A stretch of 26,050 nucleotides of DNA from an uncultured Eubacteriales bacterium (lineage in GTDB: Bacteria > Bacillota > Clostridia > Peptostreptococcales > Anaerovoracaceae), in NCBI GenBank assembly GCA_902772685.1, contig CACYBO010000143.1, positions 1-26,050 on the forward strand. The letters run 5' to 3'. The translations under genes were made by a program, and so were the position numbers. Below are positions 7,612 through 14,390 of the stretch, in pieces. Within the stretch, counting starts at the first letter, position 1. Each line of letters opens with the position of its first letter. The notes under the pieces are model-generated. The model saw only the letters and a list, made by a program, of their open reading frames with translations, was not told the DNA's origin and did not search any database.

Positions 7612-8955
7612 ATGGTGAAAAAAGATCGTATTCAGTTATCTGATCATTTTACATACAGGAAATTATTTCTGTTTGTCCTGCCCACAATTGCGAATATGAT
7701 TTTTCTATCCATCTATGGAATTGTGGATGGATTGTTCATTTCCAATTATGTGGGAAAGGTTGCTTTTGCGTCCGTCAATATTACCTTTCCTATTTTCTCG
7801 GTATTAGGCGTATTCGGACTGATGCTTGGCACAGGAGGCTCGGCTATCATCGGCAAGAAACTGGGCGAACAGGAACCCGAAAAGGCGAACGGGTATTTCT
7901 CCTTTTTTGTTTTTGTCTGCATCGCGGTCGGGATTGTCATGGCTGTCGCAGGGGTTTTCATCCTGCGCCCGGCAATTGAACTGATCGGCGTGGAAAAAGG
8001 AATGATTCGTTACTGTATGGTGTACGGAACGATTGGTATGATCACACTTCCATGCTACATGCTCCAGTTCCTGTTCCAGATTCTGTTCGTAACCGCTGAG
8101 AAACCGCGGCTCGGATTCTGGATTACGGTCATGACAGGCGTGATCAATATCGTGCTGGATTTTCTGCTGATCGTTGTATTCCACTGGGGAGTTATAGGTG
8201 CGGCTGTTGCGACGGGAATCAGCGAACTCGTCGGAGGAATCACACCGCTCGTCTACTTCTGCCGTCCGAATGACAGCCTCCTCCGGATTGGCCGGCCGCA
8301 GGTGGAATTCCGGGCTCTCAGAAAAGCGTGCTCCAATGGACTTTCCGAGTTTGTGTCTACGGTTTCCGAATCGGTTGTGTCTATGCTGTACAACTTTCAG
8401 CTGCTGCGGCTTGCCGGGGCTGACGGGGTTGCAGCATTCGGCGTCATGCAGTACTGTACATTCATCTTTTTCGCGATTTTTGCCGGATACAACATGGGCG
8501 TACAACCCCTGTTCAGCTACAATTTCGGTGCGGAGAATCGTGTGGAGATGAAAAATCTGTTCCGGAAGAGTATGATTCTGGTGGAAAGCGGCGGACTGAT
8601 GATGCTGGCGGTGCTTATCATCTTCGCACGGCCGCTGATTTCAATATTCGTAGGCTATGACACGGATCTTGTGGACATGGCAGTTCACGGGATGCGTATC
8701 TACGCGCTGATTTTCATCACGTGCGGCATCAACATCTTCGTAACGGGAATGTTCACTGCGCTGAACAACGGCGTTGTGTCCGCGTTCATTGCGACCGTTC
8801 GAGTTGTCATATGCGAAATCGGTTCTGTCATGATACTGCCGATTTTCTTCGGGCTGAACGGCATCTGGTTTTCGGCGTCTGTAGCCGAGGCAGGATCGAT
8901 TATTCCGGTAATTATCTTCCTAGTAGTGTTGAGAAAAAGATACGGATACGCGTAA
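7612..8955 (+). CDS. MATE family multidrug/cation efflux transporter
   Basis: This 447-residue polytopic membrane protein has about 12 hydrophobic segments in two similar halves. It begins with the family-typical stretch LFLFVLPTIANMIFLSIYGIVDGLFISNYVG and has the conserved LGTGGSAIIGKKLGE segment in the first half. MATE proteins export cationic drugs or metabolites using Na+ or H+ gradients; the substrate here cannot be read from sequence. The start at 7612 follows a weak, distant AAAGGA (7587-7592), so translation initiation may be inefficient. It has its own promoter and is followed by the peroxide-response operon on the same strand after 120 bases, with no convincing terminator between them. 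It resembles the clostridial DinF/NorM-like branch, but I would not assign a subtype. Confidence 0.9.
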   Translation: MVKKDRIQLSDHFTYRKLFLFVLPTIANMIFLSIYGIVDGLFISNYVGKVAFASVNITFPIFSVLGVFGLMLGTGGSAIIGKKLGEQEPEKANGYFSFFVFVCIAVGIVMAVAGVFILRPAIELIGVEKGMIRYCMVYGTIGMITLPCYMLQFLFQILFVTAEKPRLGFWITVMTGVINIVLDFLLIVVFHWGVIGAAVATGISELVGGITPLVYFCRPNDSLLRIGRPQVEFRALRKACSNGLSEFVSTVSESVVSMLYNFQLLRLAGADGVAAFGVMQYCTFIFFAIFAGYNMGVQPLFSYNFGAENRVEMKNLFRKSMILVESGGLMMLAVLIIFARPLISIFVGYDTDLVDMAVHGMRIYALIFITCGINIFVTGMFTALNNGVVSAFIATVRVVICEIGSVMILPIFFGLNGIWFSASVAEAGSIIPVIIFLVVLRKRYGYA

Positions 8956-9007
8956 TCCGGCGGCAGGCTGCCTTTCGGAGAAGTGTTTAAATTCCGGGGA
9001 ATATCTC

Positions 9008-9035
9008 TTGACAAAACATTTATATTGTGTAAAAT
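9008..9035 (+). promoter_or_regulatory. Promoter of the marR-gpx-CDF operon
   Basis: A consensus -35 TTGACA (9008-9013) is followed after 16 bases by TAAAAT (9030-9035). A second -10-like TATAAT at 9035-9040 would need a 21-base spacer and is less likely. The promoter is overlapped by the inverted repeat described next. Confidence 0.75.
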
Positions 9036-9056
9036 ATAATTGCACACAATATAAAT
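9018..9056. promoter_or_regulatory. Inverted-repeat operator, probable binding site of the adjacent MarR/OhrR-type regulator
   Basis: The arms ATTTATATTGTGT (9018-9030) and ACACAATATAAAT (9044-9056) are perfect 13-bp inverted complements separated by 13 bases. The repeat covers the spacer, the -10 box and the start region of the marR promoter, the expected position for autorepression. Each arm also contains AT-rich partial palindromes, such as TATATT/AATATA, similar in style to known MarR-family operators. Binding by this particular regulator is inferred from position. Confidence 0.7.
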
Positions 9057-9075
9057 ATCAAGTAGGGAAAAACCA

Positions 9076-9519
9076 ATGAACGGAAATTGTTACAAAGAAG
9101 AGATGAAACTGGATAACCAACTGTGCTTTCCGCTCTACGCGGCCGCAAGAAATGTGACCGGTCTCTACACTCCCTGGCTGAAGCAGCTGGGACTGACGTA
9201 TACACAGTATATCGTCTTCCTGGTATTGTGGGAGAAGGACGGCATACCGGTGGGAGAAATCTGCGAGAGGCTGATGCTGGACAACGGAACCGTATCTCCG
9301 CTGCTGAAGAAGATGGAGCAGGCCGGATACATCAAACGAAGTCGCAGCGAGGAAGATGACCGTGTCGTCAGAATCACACTGACGGAGAAGGGGAGGGACT
9401 TGCAGGAAAAAGCCAAGGACATCCCGGCCAAGGTGGGCAGCTGCATTGATCTGCCGCCGGAGAAAGCACAGGAGCTCTATGAACTGCTGTATGAGCTTTT
9501 AGGAAAGAAAGGAGAATGA
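9076..9519 (+). CDS. MarR-family transcriptional regulator, OhrR-type (thiol-based peroxide sensor)
   Basis: This 147-residue winged-helix regulator closely resembles the OhrR subfamily. The N-terminal helix reads LDNQLCFPLYAAAR, with C17 at the place of the reactive cysteine of B. subtilis OhrR (LENQLCF). The wing and recognition region LMLDNGTVSPLLKKMEQAGYIKRSRSEEDDR (about 74-104) is typical. OhrR proteins repress organic-hydroperoxide defence genes and leave DNA when the cysteine is oxidised. The downstream peroxidase gene agrees with this role, although the usual ohr target gene is absent. The start at 9076 has TAGGGA about seven bases upstream. Its TGA overlaps an ATG of the next frame, so translation is probably coupled. 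The perfect inverted repeat over its promoter is the likely operator. Confidence 0.9.
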   Translation: MNGNCYKEEMKLDNQLCFPLYAAARNVTGLYTPWLKQLGLTYTQYIVFLVLWEKDGIPVGEICERLMLDNGTVSPLLKKMEQAGYIKRSRSEEDDRVVRITLTEKGRDLQEKAKDIPAKVGSCIDLPPEKAQELYELLYELLGKKGE

Positions 9520-9521
9520 AC

Positions 9522-10067
9522 ATGGCAACAGTATATGATTTTAAAGTAAAGGACAGAGCAGGAAATGAAGTCAGCCTGGATGATTACAAAGGCAAAGTAC
9601 TTCTGATTGTGAATACAGCGACCGGCTGCGGATTCACGCCGCATTATGATCCGCTGGAGGAAATGTACAAAGAAATGAGAGATCAGGGTTTTGAGATTCT
9701 GGATTTCCCTTGCAACCAGTTCGCCAATCAGGCGCCTGAATCCGATGACGAGATCCACGAGTTCTGCACGATGAAGTTCGGTACGGAGTTCCCGCAGTTT
9801 GCGAAGATCGATGTGAACGGAGAGACAGCAGATCCGCTGTTTGCTTATCTCGCCGGGGAGAAACCGTTTGAAGGGTTCGGCAAAGGTCTCAAGATGGCAG
9901 CGCTGAAAAAATTTGCGGACGCCAACAATAAGAAATTCGGTGAAAAGGCGTATATCAAATGGAACTTTACGAAGTTCCTGATCGACAGAGAAGGCAATGT
10001 CATCGCAAGATTTGAACCTACCGTAGATATGGATGATGTGAAAAAGGCGGTTCAGACAGCACTGTAA
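9522..10067 (+). CDS. Glutathione peroxidase-family thiol peroxidase (Cys type)
   Basis: This 181-residue protein belongs to the glutathione peroxidase family, reducing hydrogen peroxide or organic hydroperoxides. The peroxidatic cysteine is C36 in NTATGCGFTP and is encoded by TGC, so it is not selenocysteine. The other tetrad residues are Q66 (FPCNQF), W147 and N148 (KWNF). A second cysteine in EFCTMKFG (C82) sits where the resolving cysteine of thioredoxin-dependent enzymes is found, so thioredoxin is the likely reductant; clostridia usually lack glutathione. A small oddity is Gly in place of the common Lys before C36. The ATG at 9522 is chosen because GGAG (9511-9514) is seven bases away; the ATG at 9516 would be only one base from it. 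It is co-transcribed with the OhrR-type regulator. Confidence 0.92.
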   Translation: MATVYDFKVKDRAGNEVSLDDYKGKVLLIVNTATGCGFTPHYDPLEEMYKEMRDQGFEILDFPCNQFANQAPESDDEIHEFCTMKFGTEFPQFAKIDVNGETADPLFAYLAGEKPFEGFGKGLKMAALKKFADANNKKFGEKAYIKWNFTKFLIDREGNVIARFEPTVDMDDVKKAVQTAL

Positions 10068-10097
10068 GAAACTGTGAGCAAAATAGGAGAAACGGCA

Positions 10098-11237
10098 ATG
10101 AGCAATAAGAATACTGACATTACATCCGCAACCGTTGACAGAGAAAAAACCATCGTCAGAACCAGTATCATCGGGATCATCACGAATGTTCTGCTGGCTG
10201 CGTTCAAGGCGGCGGTAGGACTGATCTCGAACTCCATCGCAGTAACGTTAGACGCGGTGAATAACCTTTCAGATGCACTGTCTTCAGTAATCACAATCAT
10301 CGGAGCTAAACTCGGCGGCAAGAAGCCGGATAAGAAGCATCCGCTCGGATATGGCAGGATTGAATATCTCAGTTCCATGATTGTCGCTGCCATCGTCCTC
10401 TATGCCGGCATCACTTCGCTGGTGGAATCCGTCAAGAAAATCATCCATCCGGAGGTTGCTGATTACGGAAAGGTCTCACTCATTATCATAGCAGTGGCGA
10501 TTATCGTGAAGCTGGTTCTCGGCAGCTATGTGAAAAAGAAGGGTGAGAAAGTCAACTCCGGGGCGCTGATTGCCTCCGGCAAAGACGCTTCATTCGATGC
10601 GATACTGTCGGCGTCTGTCCTCGCTTCAGCGATCGTCTTCCTGATTTGGGGCATTTCACTGGAAGCCTATGTGGGCGTTATCATTTCCATTGTGATTATC
10701 AAAGCCGGAATTGAGATGATGATTGAAACGCTGAACGATATCATCGGACAGCGGTCAGACGCGGAGATGAGCAAGCAGATCAAGCATCTATTGAATGAAG
10801 AACCGGAGATTCGGGGCGCATATGATTTGACATTGTTCAACTACGGACCGGATAAATACTATGGTTCAGTGCACATGGAGCTGCCGGATACCATGACGGT
10901 GGATCAGGTGGATGTGCTGACGAGAAAAATCCAGCTCAAAGTCTTTCATGAGACGGGTGTGATTCTGACCGGAATCGGCGTGTACTCCTACAACACTGCG
11001 GACGATGAGGCGGCTGAGATCCGCAACACCGTCCAGAAGACGATTCTGTCCCATGACTGGGCATTGCAGATGCATGGCTTCTATGCGGATACTGTGCAGA
11101 AAACGATCCGTTTTGATGTTGTTGTCAGCTTTGATATCGACCACAAAGAGGCGCAGGACATCATGACGAAGGAAGTGCAGGAGCTGTATCCGGACTATTC
11201 AGTACAGATCATCCCGGATGTTGATATTGCAGACTGA
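10098..11237 (+). CDS. Cation diffusion facilitator transporter, MntE-like (probable Mn2+ exporter)
   Basis: This 379-residue protein has six predicted membrane helices (residues about 20-210) and a long cytoplasmic C-terminal part. The helix-2 site reads NNLSD (N55xxxD59) and the helix-5 site DASFD (D163xxxD167). Zinc-type family members have HxxxD at both places; Asn/Asp plus Asp/Asp is the pattern of manganese exporters such as pneumococcal MntE, which has a similar length. The C-terminal part looks like two successive ferredoxin-like cation-efflux domains (about 215-295 and 310-375). The start at 10098 has AGGAG eight bases upstream; a GTG at 10074 lacks comparable support. It lies 30 bases after the peroxidase gene in the same operon. 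Export of excess Mn2+ alongside peroxide defence is plausible but inferred. Confidence 0.87.
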   Translation: MSNKNTDITSATVDREKTIVRTSIIGIITNVLLAAFKAAVGLISNSIAVTLDAVNNLSDALSSVITIIGAKLGGKKPDKKHPLGYGRIEYLSSMIVAAIVLYAGITSLVESVKKIIHPEVADYGKVSLIIIAVAIIVKLVLGSYVKKKGEKVNSGALIASGKDASFDAILSASVLASAIVFLIWGISLEAYVGVIISIVIIKAGIEMMIETLNDIIGQRSDAEMSKQIKHLLNEEPEIRGAYDLTLFNYGPDKYYGSVHMELPDTMTVDQVDVLTRKIQLKVFHETGVILTGIGVYSYNTADDEAAEIRNTVQKTILSHDWALQMHGFYADTVQKTIRFDVVVSFDIDHKEAQDIMTKEVQELYPDYSVQIIPDVDIAD

Positions 11238-11250
11238 CGGGAATAAACAG

Positions 11251-11290
11251 GGGTAAATAAAAAGGGAGGCACCGTACGGTGCCTCCTGAT
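11251..11290 (-). terminator. Intrinsic terminator for the APC permease, probably bidirectional
   Basis: A perfect 22-bp palindrome lies at 11265-11286 (arms GGAGGCACCGT/ACGGTGCCTCC). On the minus strand it is followed by CTTTTTATTT, an excellent U-tract placed just after the permease stop codon. On the plus strand the trailing sequence is weaker (TGATTGTTTT), but it could also end the marR-gpx-CDF operon. Confidence 0.88.
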
Positions 11291-11294
11291 TGTT

Positions 11295-12668
11295 TTAGTC
11301 ACGTTTTGTCTGTTTCAGTGTGCTGAGCGGAACAGAATTCATCCTCGGAAGACCGATAATGATGACTGCTGCGAAGACGATCAAGTAGTAGATGACAGCC
11401 ATCCGGTGCGCGAAGATCGCAGCGACGACCATGAACAGTGAACCGAATATTGCGATAACCGGAATAACCGGGGTAATGTTGTAATTCCTGATCTTCTTGA
11501 TCAGCACGAGGAAGAGCGGAATGTACATCGCATAAATCGTGATGATCGGGAGCTCTGATGTGTCGAAGCAGAATGGGCCGAACCATGGCGCCGTAAGGTT
11601 CGCGCCGTAGAAGTACAGCAGCCACCAGCCGGCGACCAGCAGTCCCATGATGGATGCGTTGGAAGGCATGTTAGTAACCGGATCAACCTGACTGAACATC
11701 CGCGGGTTGTAGCCTTTGCCTCTGATCGCCAGAGAGTAGAAGCCTCTGACATTGGCCATCATCAGACCGTTCAGCACTCCGTAACAGGATACGACAATCA
11801 GTACGAATACACCTGTTCCGCCGATTTTTGAGAATATAGTAGTAAAGGCAATCTTCGCGCCCTCTTCGCCGCCGGCCATCATCGTCTCATTGTCGACAGC
11901 ACCGGCGAGGCCGATGTAGTAGACGATGTAGATGAAGACGACGATCAGAGATCCGAAGAAGAGAGCACGCGGCAGGTTCTTCTTGGAATCCTTGATTTCA
12001 GAGTTGATGGATGTTGCGATGATCCAGCCTTCATAGGCAAATGATGTTGCGCAGACTGCTGTAAACAGAGCAGGACCTGCAGGGCCTGCGTCCTGAGCTA
12101 CATAGCTGAAGTTTTCCATCGTCATGCCGTTGTGAAGACCGAAGATGGTGCCCACGATTGCCATGAGAAGAAGAGGAATAAACTTAATGACTGTTGTAGC
12201 AACCTGCACTTTGCCCGCGATGATCGGACTGAGCGAGTTGCAGACATAGGCCAGGACTAAAAGGAAACCTGCCAGCGCCATGCACTGAGGACCAACGATG
12301 TCCCATCCGACCAGAACGCTGAAGTATCTGGCGGTGACCCAGGCCAGTACAGAAGTCAGCGTCGGATAGTAGATGGTCGCCATGAACCATCCCACGATAT
12401 AACCGTATTTTTCCCCGCACATTTCTTCCGCATAGTCCACGATGCCGTTGCACTTTTCATGGTGTGACGCCAGAACGCCGAACACGTAGGCGCAGGAAAC
12501 CATGATGATGCCGCCGATCAGCCATGCGAGAATTCCAAGTGTGGTCCTTCCGTCGGTGCAGACGAGAATCTTCTCCGCTTTGAAGAAGACGCCGGAACCG
12601 ACTACGATACCAACCACAACGCAGATCGCTGTGATCAGACCATATCTTTTTTCGAGTTGATTTTCCAT
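11295..12668 (-). CDS. APC-superfamily amino acid permease
   Basis: This 457-residue membrane protein has about 12 hydrophobic helices and the APC-type first helix with the unwound substrate motif VVGSGVFFK. It most resembles LAT/SteT-like exchangers of the amino acid-polyamine-organocation superfamily. The sequence SFAYEGWIIATSINSEIKDSKKNLPRAL in the middle is typical of this branch. The substrate is unknown; a neutral amino acid or an exchange of two amino acids is likely from the family. The start at 12668 has AAGGAG about nine bases upstream. It is transcribed alone, from a good promoter to a strong terminator, between two oppositely oriented operons. Confidence 0.88.
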   Translation of the reverse strand: MENQLEKRYGLITAICVVVGIVVGSGVFFKAEKILVCTDGRTTLGILAWLIGGIIMVSCAYVFGVLASHHEKCNGIVDYAEEMCGEKYGYIVGWFMATIYYPTLTSVLAWVTARYFSVLVGWDIVGPQCMALAGFLLVLAYVCNSLSPIIAGKVQVATTVIKFIPLLLMAIVGTIFGLHNGMTMENFSYVAQDAGPAGPALFTAVCATSFAYEGWIIATSINSEIKDSKKNLPRALFFGSLIVVFIYIVYYIGLAGAVDNETMMAGGEEGAKIAFTTIFSKIGGTGVFVLIVVSCYGVLNGLMMANVRGFYSLAIRGKGYNPRMFSQVDPVTNMPSNASIMGLLVAGWWLLYFYGANLTAPWFGPFCFDTSELPIITIYAMYIPLFLVLIKKIRNYNITPVIPVIAIFGSLFMVVAAIFAHRMAVIYYLIVFAAVIIIGLPRMNSVPLSTLKQTKRD

Positions 12669-12702
12669 TTCATCTGTCTCCTTATTGGATTATTGTATTT
12701 CA

Positions 12703-12718
12703 GGTGTGAGAACACACC
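12703..12718 (-). promoter_or_regulatory. Hairpin/palindrome at the predicted 5' end of the permease mRNA
   Basis: GGTGTG (12703-12708) and CACACC (12713-12718) form a perfect 6-bp stem around a 4-base loop. The predicted start site of the minus-strand promoter falls at about 12718, so the mRNA would begin with this hairpin. It could act as an operator or as an mRNA-stabilising structure. Confidence 0.5.
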
Positions 12719-12724
12719 GCGACT

Positions 12725-12753
12725 ATTATCATACTTTTTGGGCCGCTCGTCAA
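12725..12753 (-). promoter_or_regulatory. Promoter of the APC permease gene
   Basis: On the minus strand TTGACG (12753-12748) and GATAAT (12730-12725) are separated by 17 bases, a strong sigma-A-type match. The leader would be about 50 bases. Confidence 0.7.
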
Positions 12754-12779
12754 CACATAGCCGCAAGACCGCTTGTTTA

Positions 12780-12795
12780 TGGTATACTAATACCA
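12780..12795 (+). promoter_or_regulatory. Extended -10 promoter inside a palindrome, upstream of the FKBP foldase
   Basis: TGGTATACT (12780-12788) is a full extended -10 element (TG-N-TATACT) with no clear -35 box. The same bases form the palindrome TGGTAT-ACTA-ATACCA (12780-12795), which may be an operator. The foldase gene starts 50 bases downstream of it. Confidence 0.5.
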
Positions 12796-12844
12796 TGCAA
12801 AATCAAGACAAACAAACAGTTTGTTTTCATCGGAGGAAAGCTAC

Positions 12845-13951
12845 ATGTCAAAAAAGAGAAAAGTTATTGAAGAAGTAAAAATTCCATGGTATCAGAAAGT
12901 CAAGAAGAGCACGTGGATCATGACGGCTATTATTGTTGCCATGGTTCTCGCCAGTGCGGGAATCATTATCTATGACCATATGGATACATACAGTAAACTC
13001 GACTACGACAAATACATCAAAGTCGGGAAATATGACGGGCTCAAGGGCGATAAAGTCAAGGTGTCCGTAAGCGATGAAGATGTTAAGGCGGAGATCGAGA
13101 AGCGCCTTGATGAGGCAGCTGATGTAAAGACCGTAAAAAAAGGTGAAGTAAAAGATGGCGATACTATCATAATCGATTACGTTGGACGGGTAGACGATGA
13201 AGAATTCGAAGGAGGGACCGCTGAGAAACAGGAACTTGAAATCGGTTCCGGTTCGATGATCCCAGGATTTGAAGAGTCCCTTATCGGGCAGAAGGTCGGT
13301 GGAACGTGCACGATAAATGTTACGTTCCCTGAGGATTATCAGGAAGCGTCTCTGGCAGGAAAGGACGCGGAATTTGATGTAACGATCAGAAGCAAGCAGG
13401 AGAAAGACGTTCCTGCATATGATAAAAAGTTCATCAAGTCGGTATCAAAGTACGACAACAAAAAAGACTATGAGAAGTCGATAAAGAAAGAACTCAGAAA
13501 GCAAGCGAAGGAAGATGCGGAAAGTCAGTTGGAAGAAACCCTTTGGACTAAGGTCATGGATAAGACAAAAGTAAAGAAATATCCGAAGGACCTGCTCGCC
13601 GAGGAAACAGAAAACATGAAGGTTCAGTATGAACGTATGGCGCAGCAGTATGGAACCGACGTTTCGGCTATGGGAATCACCGAAGACCAGTATAAGGAGT
13701 TCGCGAAGGAGTCTCTCAAGGAGAAACTTGCTCTCCATGCAATCGCCAAAAAAGAACACCTGAAAGTCAGAAAGAGCGACATGCAGGATCTGTACGATGA
13801 AGTACTCGATGCCAACGGAATGACGGAAAAACAGTTTGAAAAGGCTGCCGGAATGAGCGTTGAGGACTACGTCAAGGCAAACGACCTTGAAGTACAGGCC
13901 CTCAGAAATGTCGTCGTGGATTATATCGTTGAACACGCCAAACTGAAGTAG
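12845..13951 (+). CDS. Membrane-anchored trigger-factor-like FKBP peptidyl-prolyl isomerase (extracytoplasmic foldase)
   Basis: This 368-residue protein has a basic N-terminus, one membrane helix (about 24-44) and a long hydrophilic part that should face outside. Residues about 100-185 form an FKBP-type isomerase domain of trigger-factor style (GDTIIIDYVGRVDDEEFEGG, then GSMIPGFEESLIGQKVGG). Residues about 195-365 are a charged, helix-rich segment like the trigger factor C-terminal chaperone arms. The ribosome-docking domain with its GFRxGxxP signature is missing. There is no lipobox, so the helix acts as an uncleaved anchor. The ATG at 12845 has CGGAGG about eight bases upstream; a TTG at 12821 is not supported. 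The inferred job is folding secreted proteins, comparable to PrsA but with a different catalytic fold. The next gene follows two bases after the stop. Confidence 0.85.
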   Translation: MSKKRKVIEEVKIPWYQKVKKSTWIMTAIIVAMVLASAGIIIYDHMDTYSKLDYDKYIKVGKYDGLKGDKVKVSVSDEDVKAEIEKRLDEAADVKTVKKGEVKDGDTIIIDYVGRVDDEEFEGGTAEKQELEIGSGSMIPGFEESLIGQKVGGTCTINVTFPEDYQEASLAGKDAEFDVTIRSKQEKDVPAYDKKFIKSVSKYDNKKDYEKSIKKELRKQAKEDAESQLEETLWTKVMDKTKVKKYPKDLLAEETENMKVQYERMAQQYGTDVSAMGITEDQYKEFAKESLKEKLALHAIAKKEHLKVRKSDMQDLYDEVLDANGMTEKQFEKAAGMSVEDYVKANDLEVQALRNVVVDYIVEHAKLK

Positions 13952-13953
13952 TT

Positions 13954-14361
13954 ATGTTTGAATCCCTGAGACAAAGAAGCCGCGATCCGTCGGTCAACCT
14001 GTATTTGAGACTGATGGATCTGGACGGAACATCACCTACGACATTCTACATGATGGATGAAATCGGACGTACGCAGGTTCTGCTTGAGTACGACTGGTCC
14101 GGGGAATGGCCGGTATTTTGTGATACCTACGAAGTTCTGTACAAGACGGAACTGTACGGAAAGTTTTGCCTGATCATGCGGAAGTACAGGGAGAAGGGAC
14201 TGGACGGGTGTATTGTCATGGAGTATTATCCCGGAACACAGGGAAGGATTTTCATGAGAGGCCTGTCAGAAGCAAGCGTGAAGCTGATTGTAGATGAGTT
14301 TATGAGAAAGGTGAAACGCAGGAAGAAGCGTCTTGCTTTTTCCTGCGCAACAGGCAAATAG
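13954..14361 (+). CDS. Hypothetical protein of 135 residues
   Basis: I do not recognise a family. The protein is soluble, has no signal peptide or membrane segment, and looks like a compact alpha/beta domain with many aromatic residues (EYDWSGEWPVF, MEYYPGTQGRIFM). It ends in a strongly basic stretch, KVKRRKKR (about 119-126). Its start codon lies two bases after the stop of the FKBP foldase and no clear SD precedes it, so it is probably translated by coupling. It is followed by the PHP-domain gene after 29 bases. The tight spacing suggests the three genes form one transcript, but gives no function. Codon use resembles the neighbours, which supports a real gene. Confidence 0.7.
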   Translation: MFESLRQRSRDPSVNLYLRLMDLDGTSPTTFYMMDEIGRTQVLLEYDWSGEWPVFCDTYEVLYKTELYGKFCLIMRKYREKGLDGCIVMEYYPGTQGRIFMRGLSEASVKLIVDEFMRKVKRRKKRLAFSCATGK

Positions 14362-14390
14362 ACGGTTAGAGATAAGACAGGAGGACGACA

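Noticed and set aside
8956..8985. GGCAGGCTGCC followed by TTTC after the MATE gene, as a terminator
   Set aside because: The loop would be only one base and the T-run is three bases. The stem is not convincing.
9035..9040. TATAAT as the -10 box of the marR promoter
   Set aside because: It would need a 21-base spacer from TTGACA; TAAAAT at 9030-9035 gives 16 bases.
9627..9632. Selenocysteine in the peroxidase active site
   Set aside because: The active-site codon is TGC (Cys), with no in-frame TGA, so no recoding is needed.
10074..10097. GTG at 10074 as the start of the CDF transporter
   Set aside because: The ATG at 10098 has AGGAG eight bases upstream, while the GTG has no RBS.
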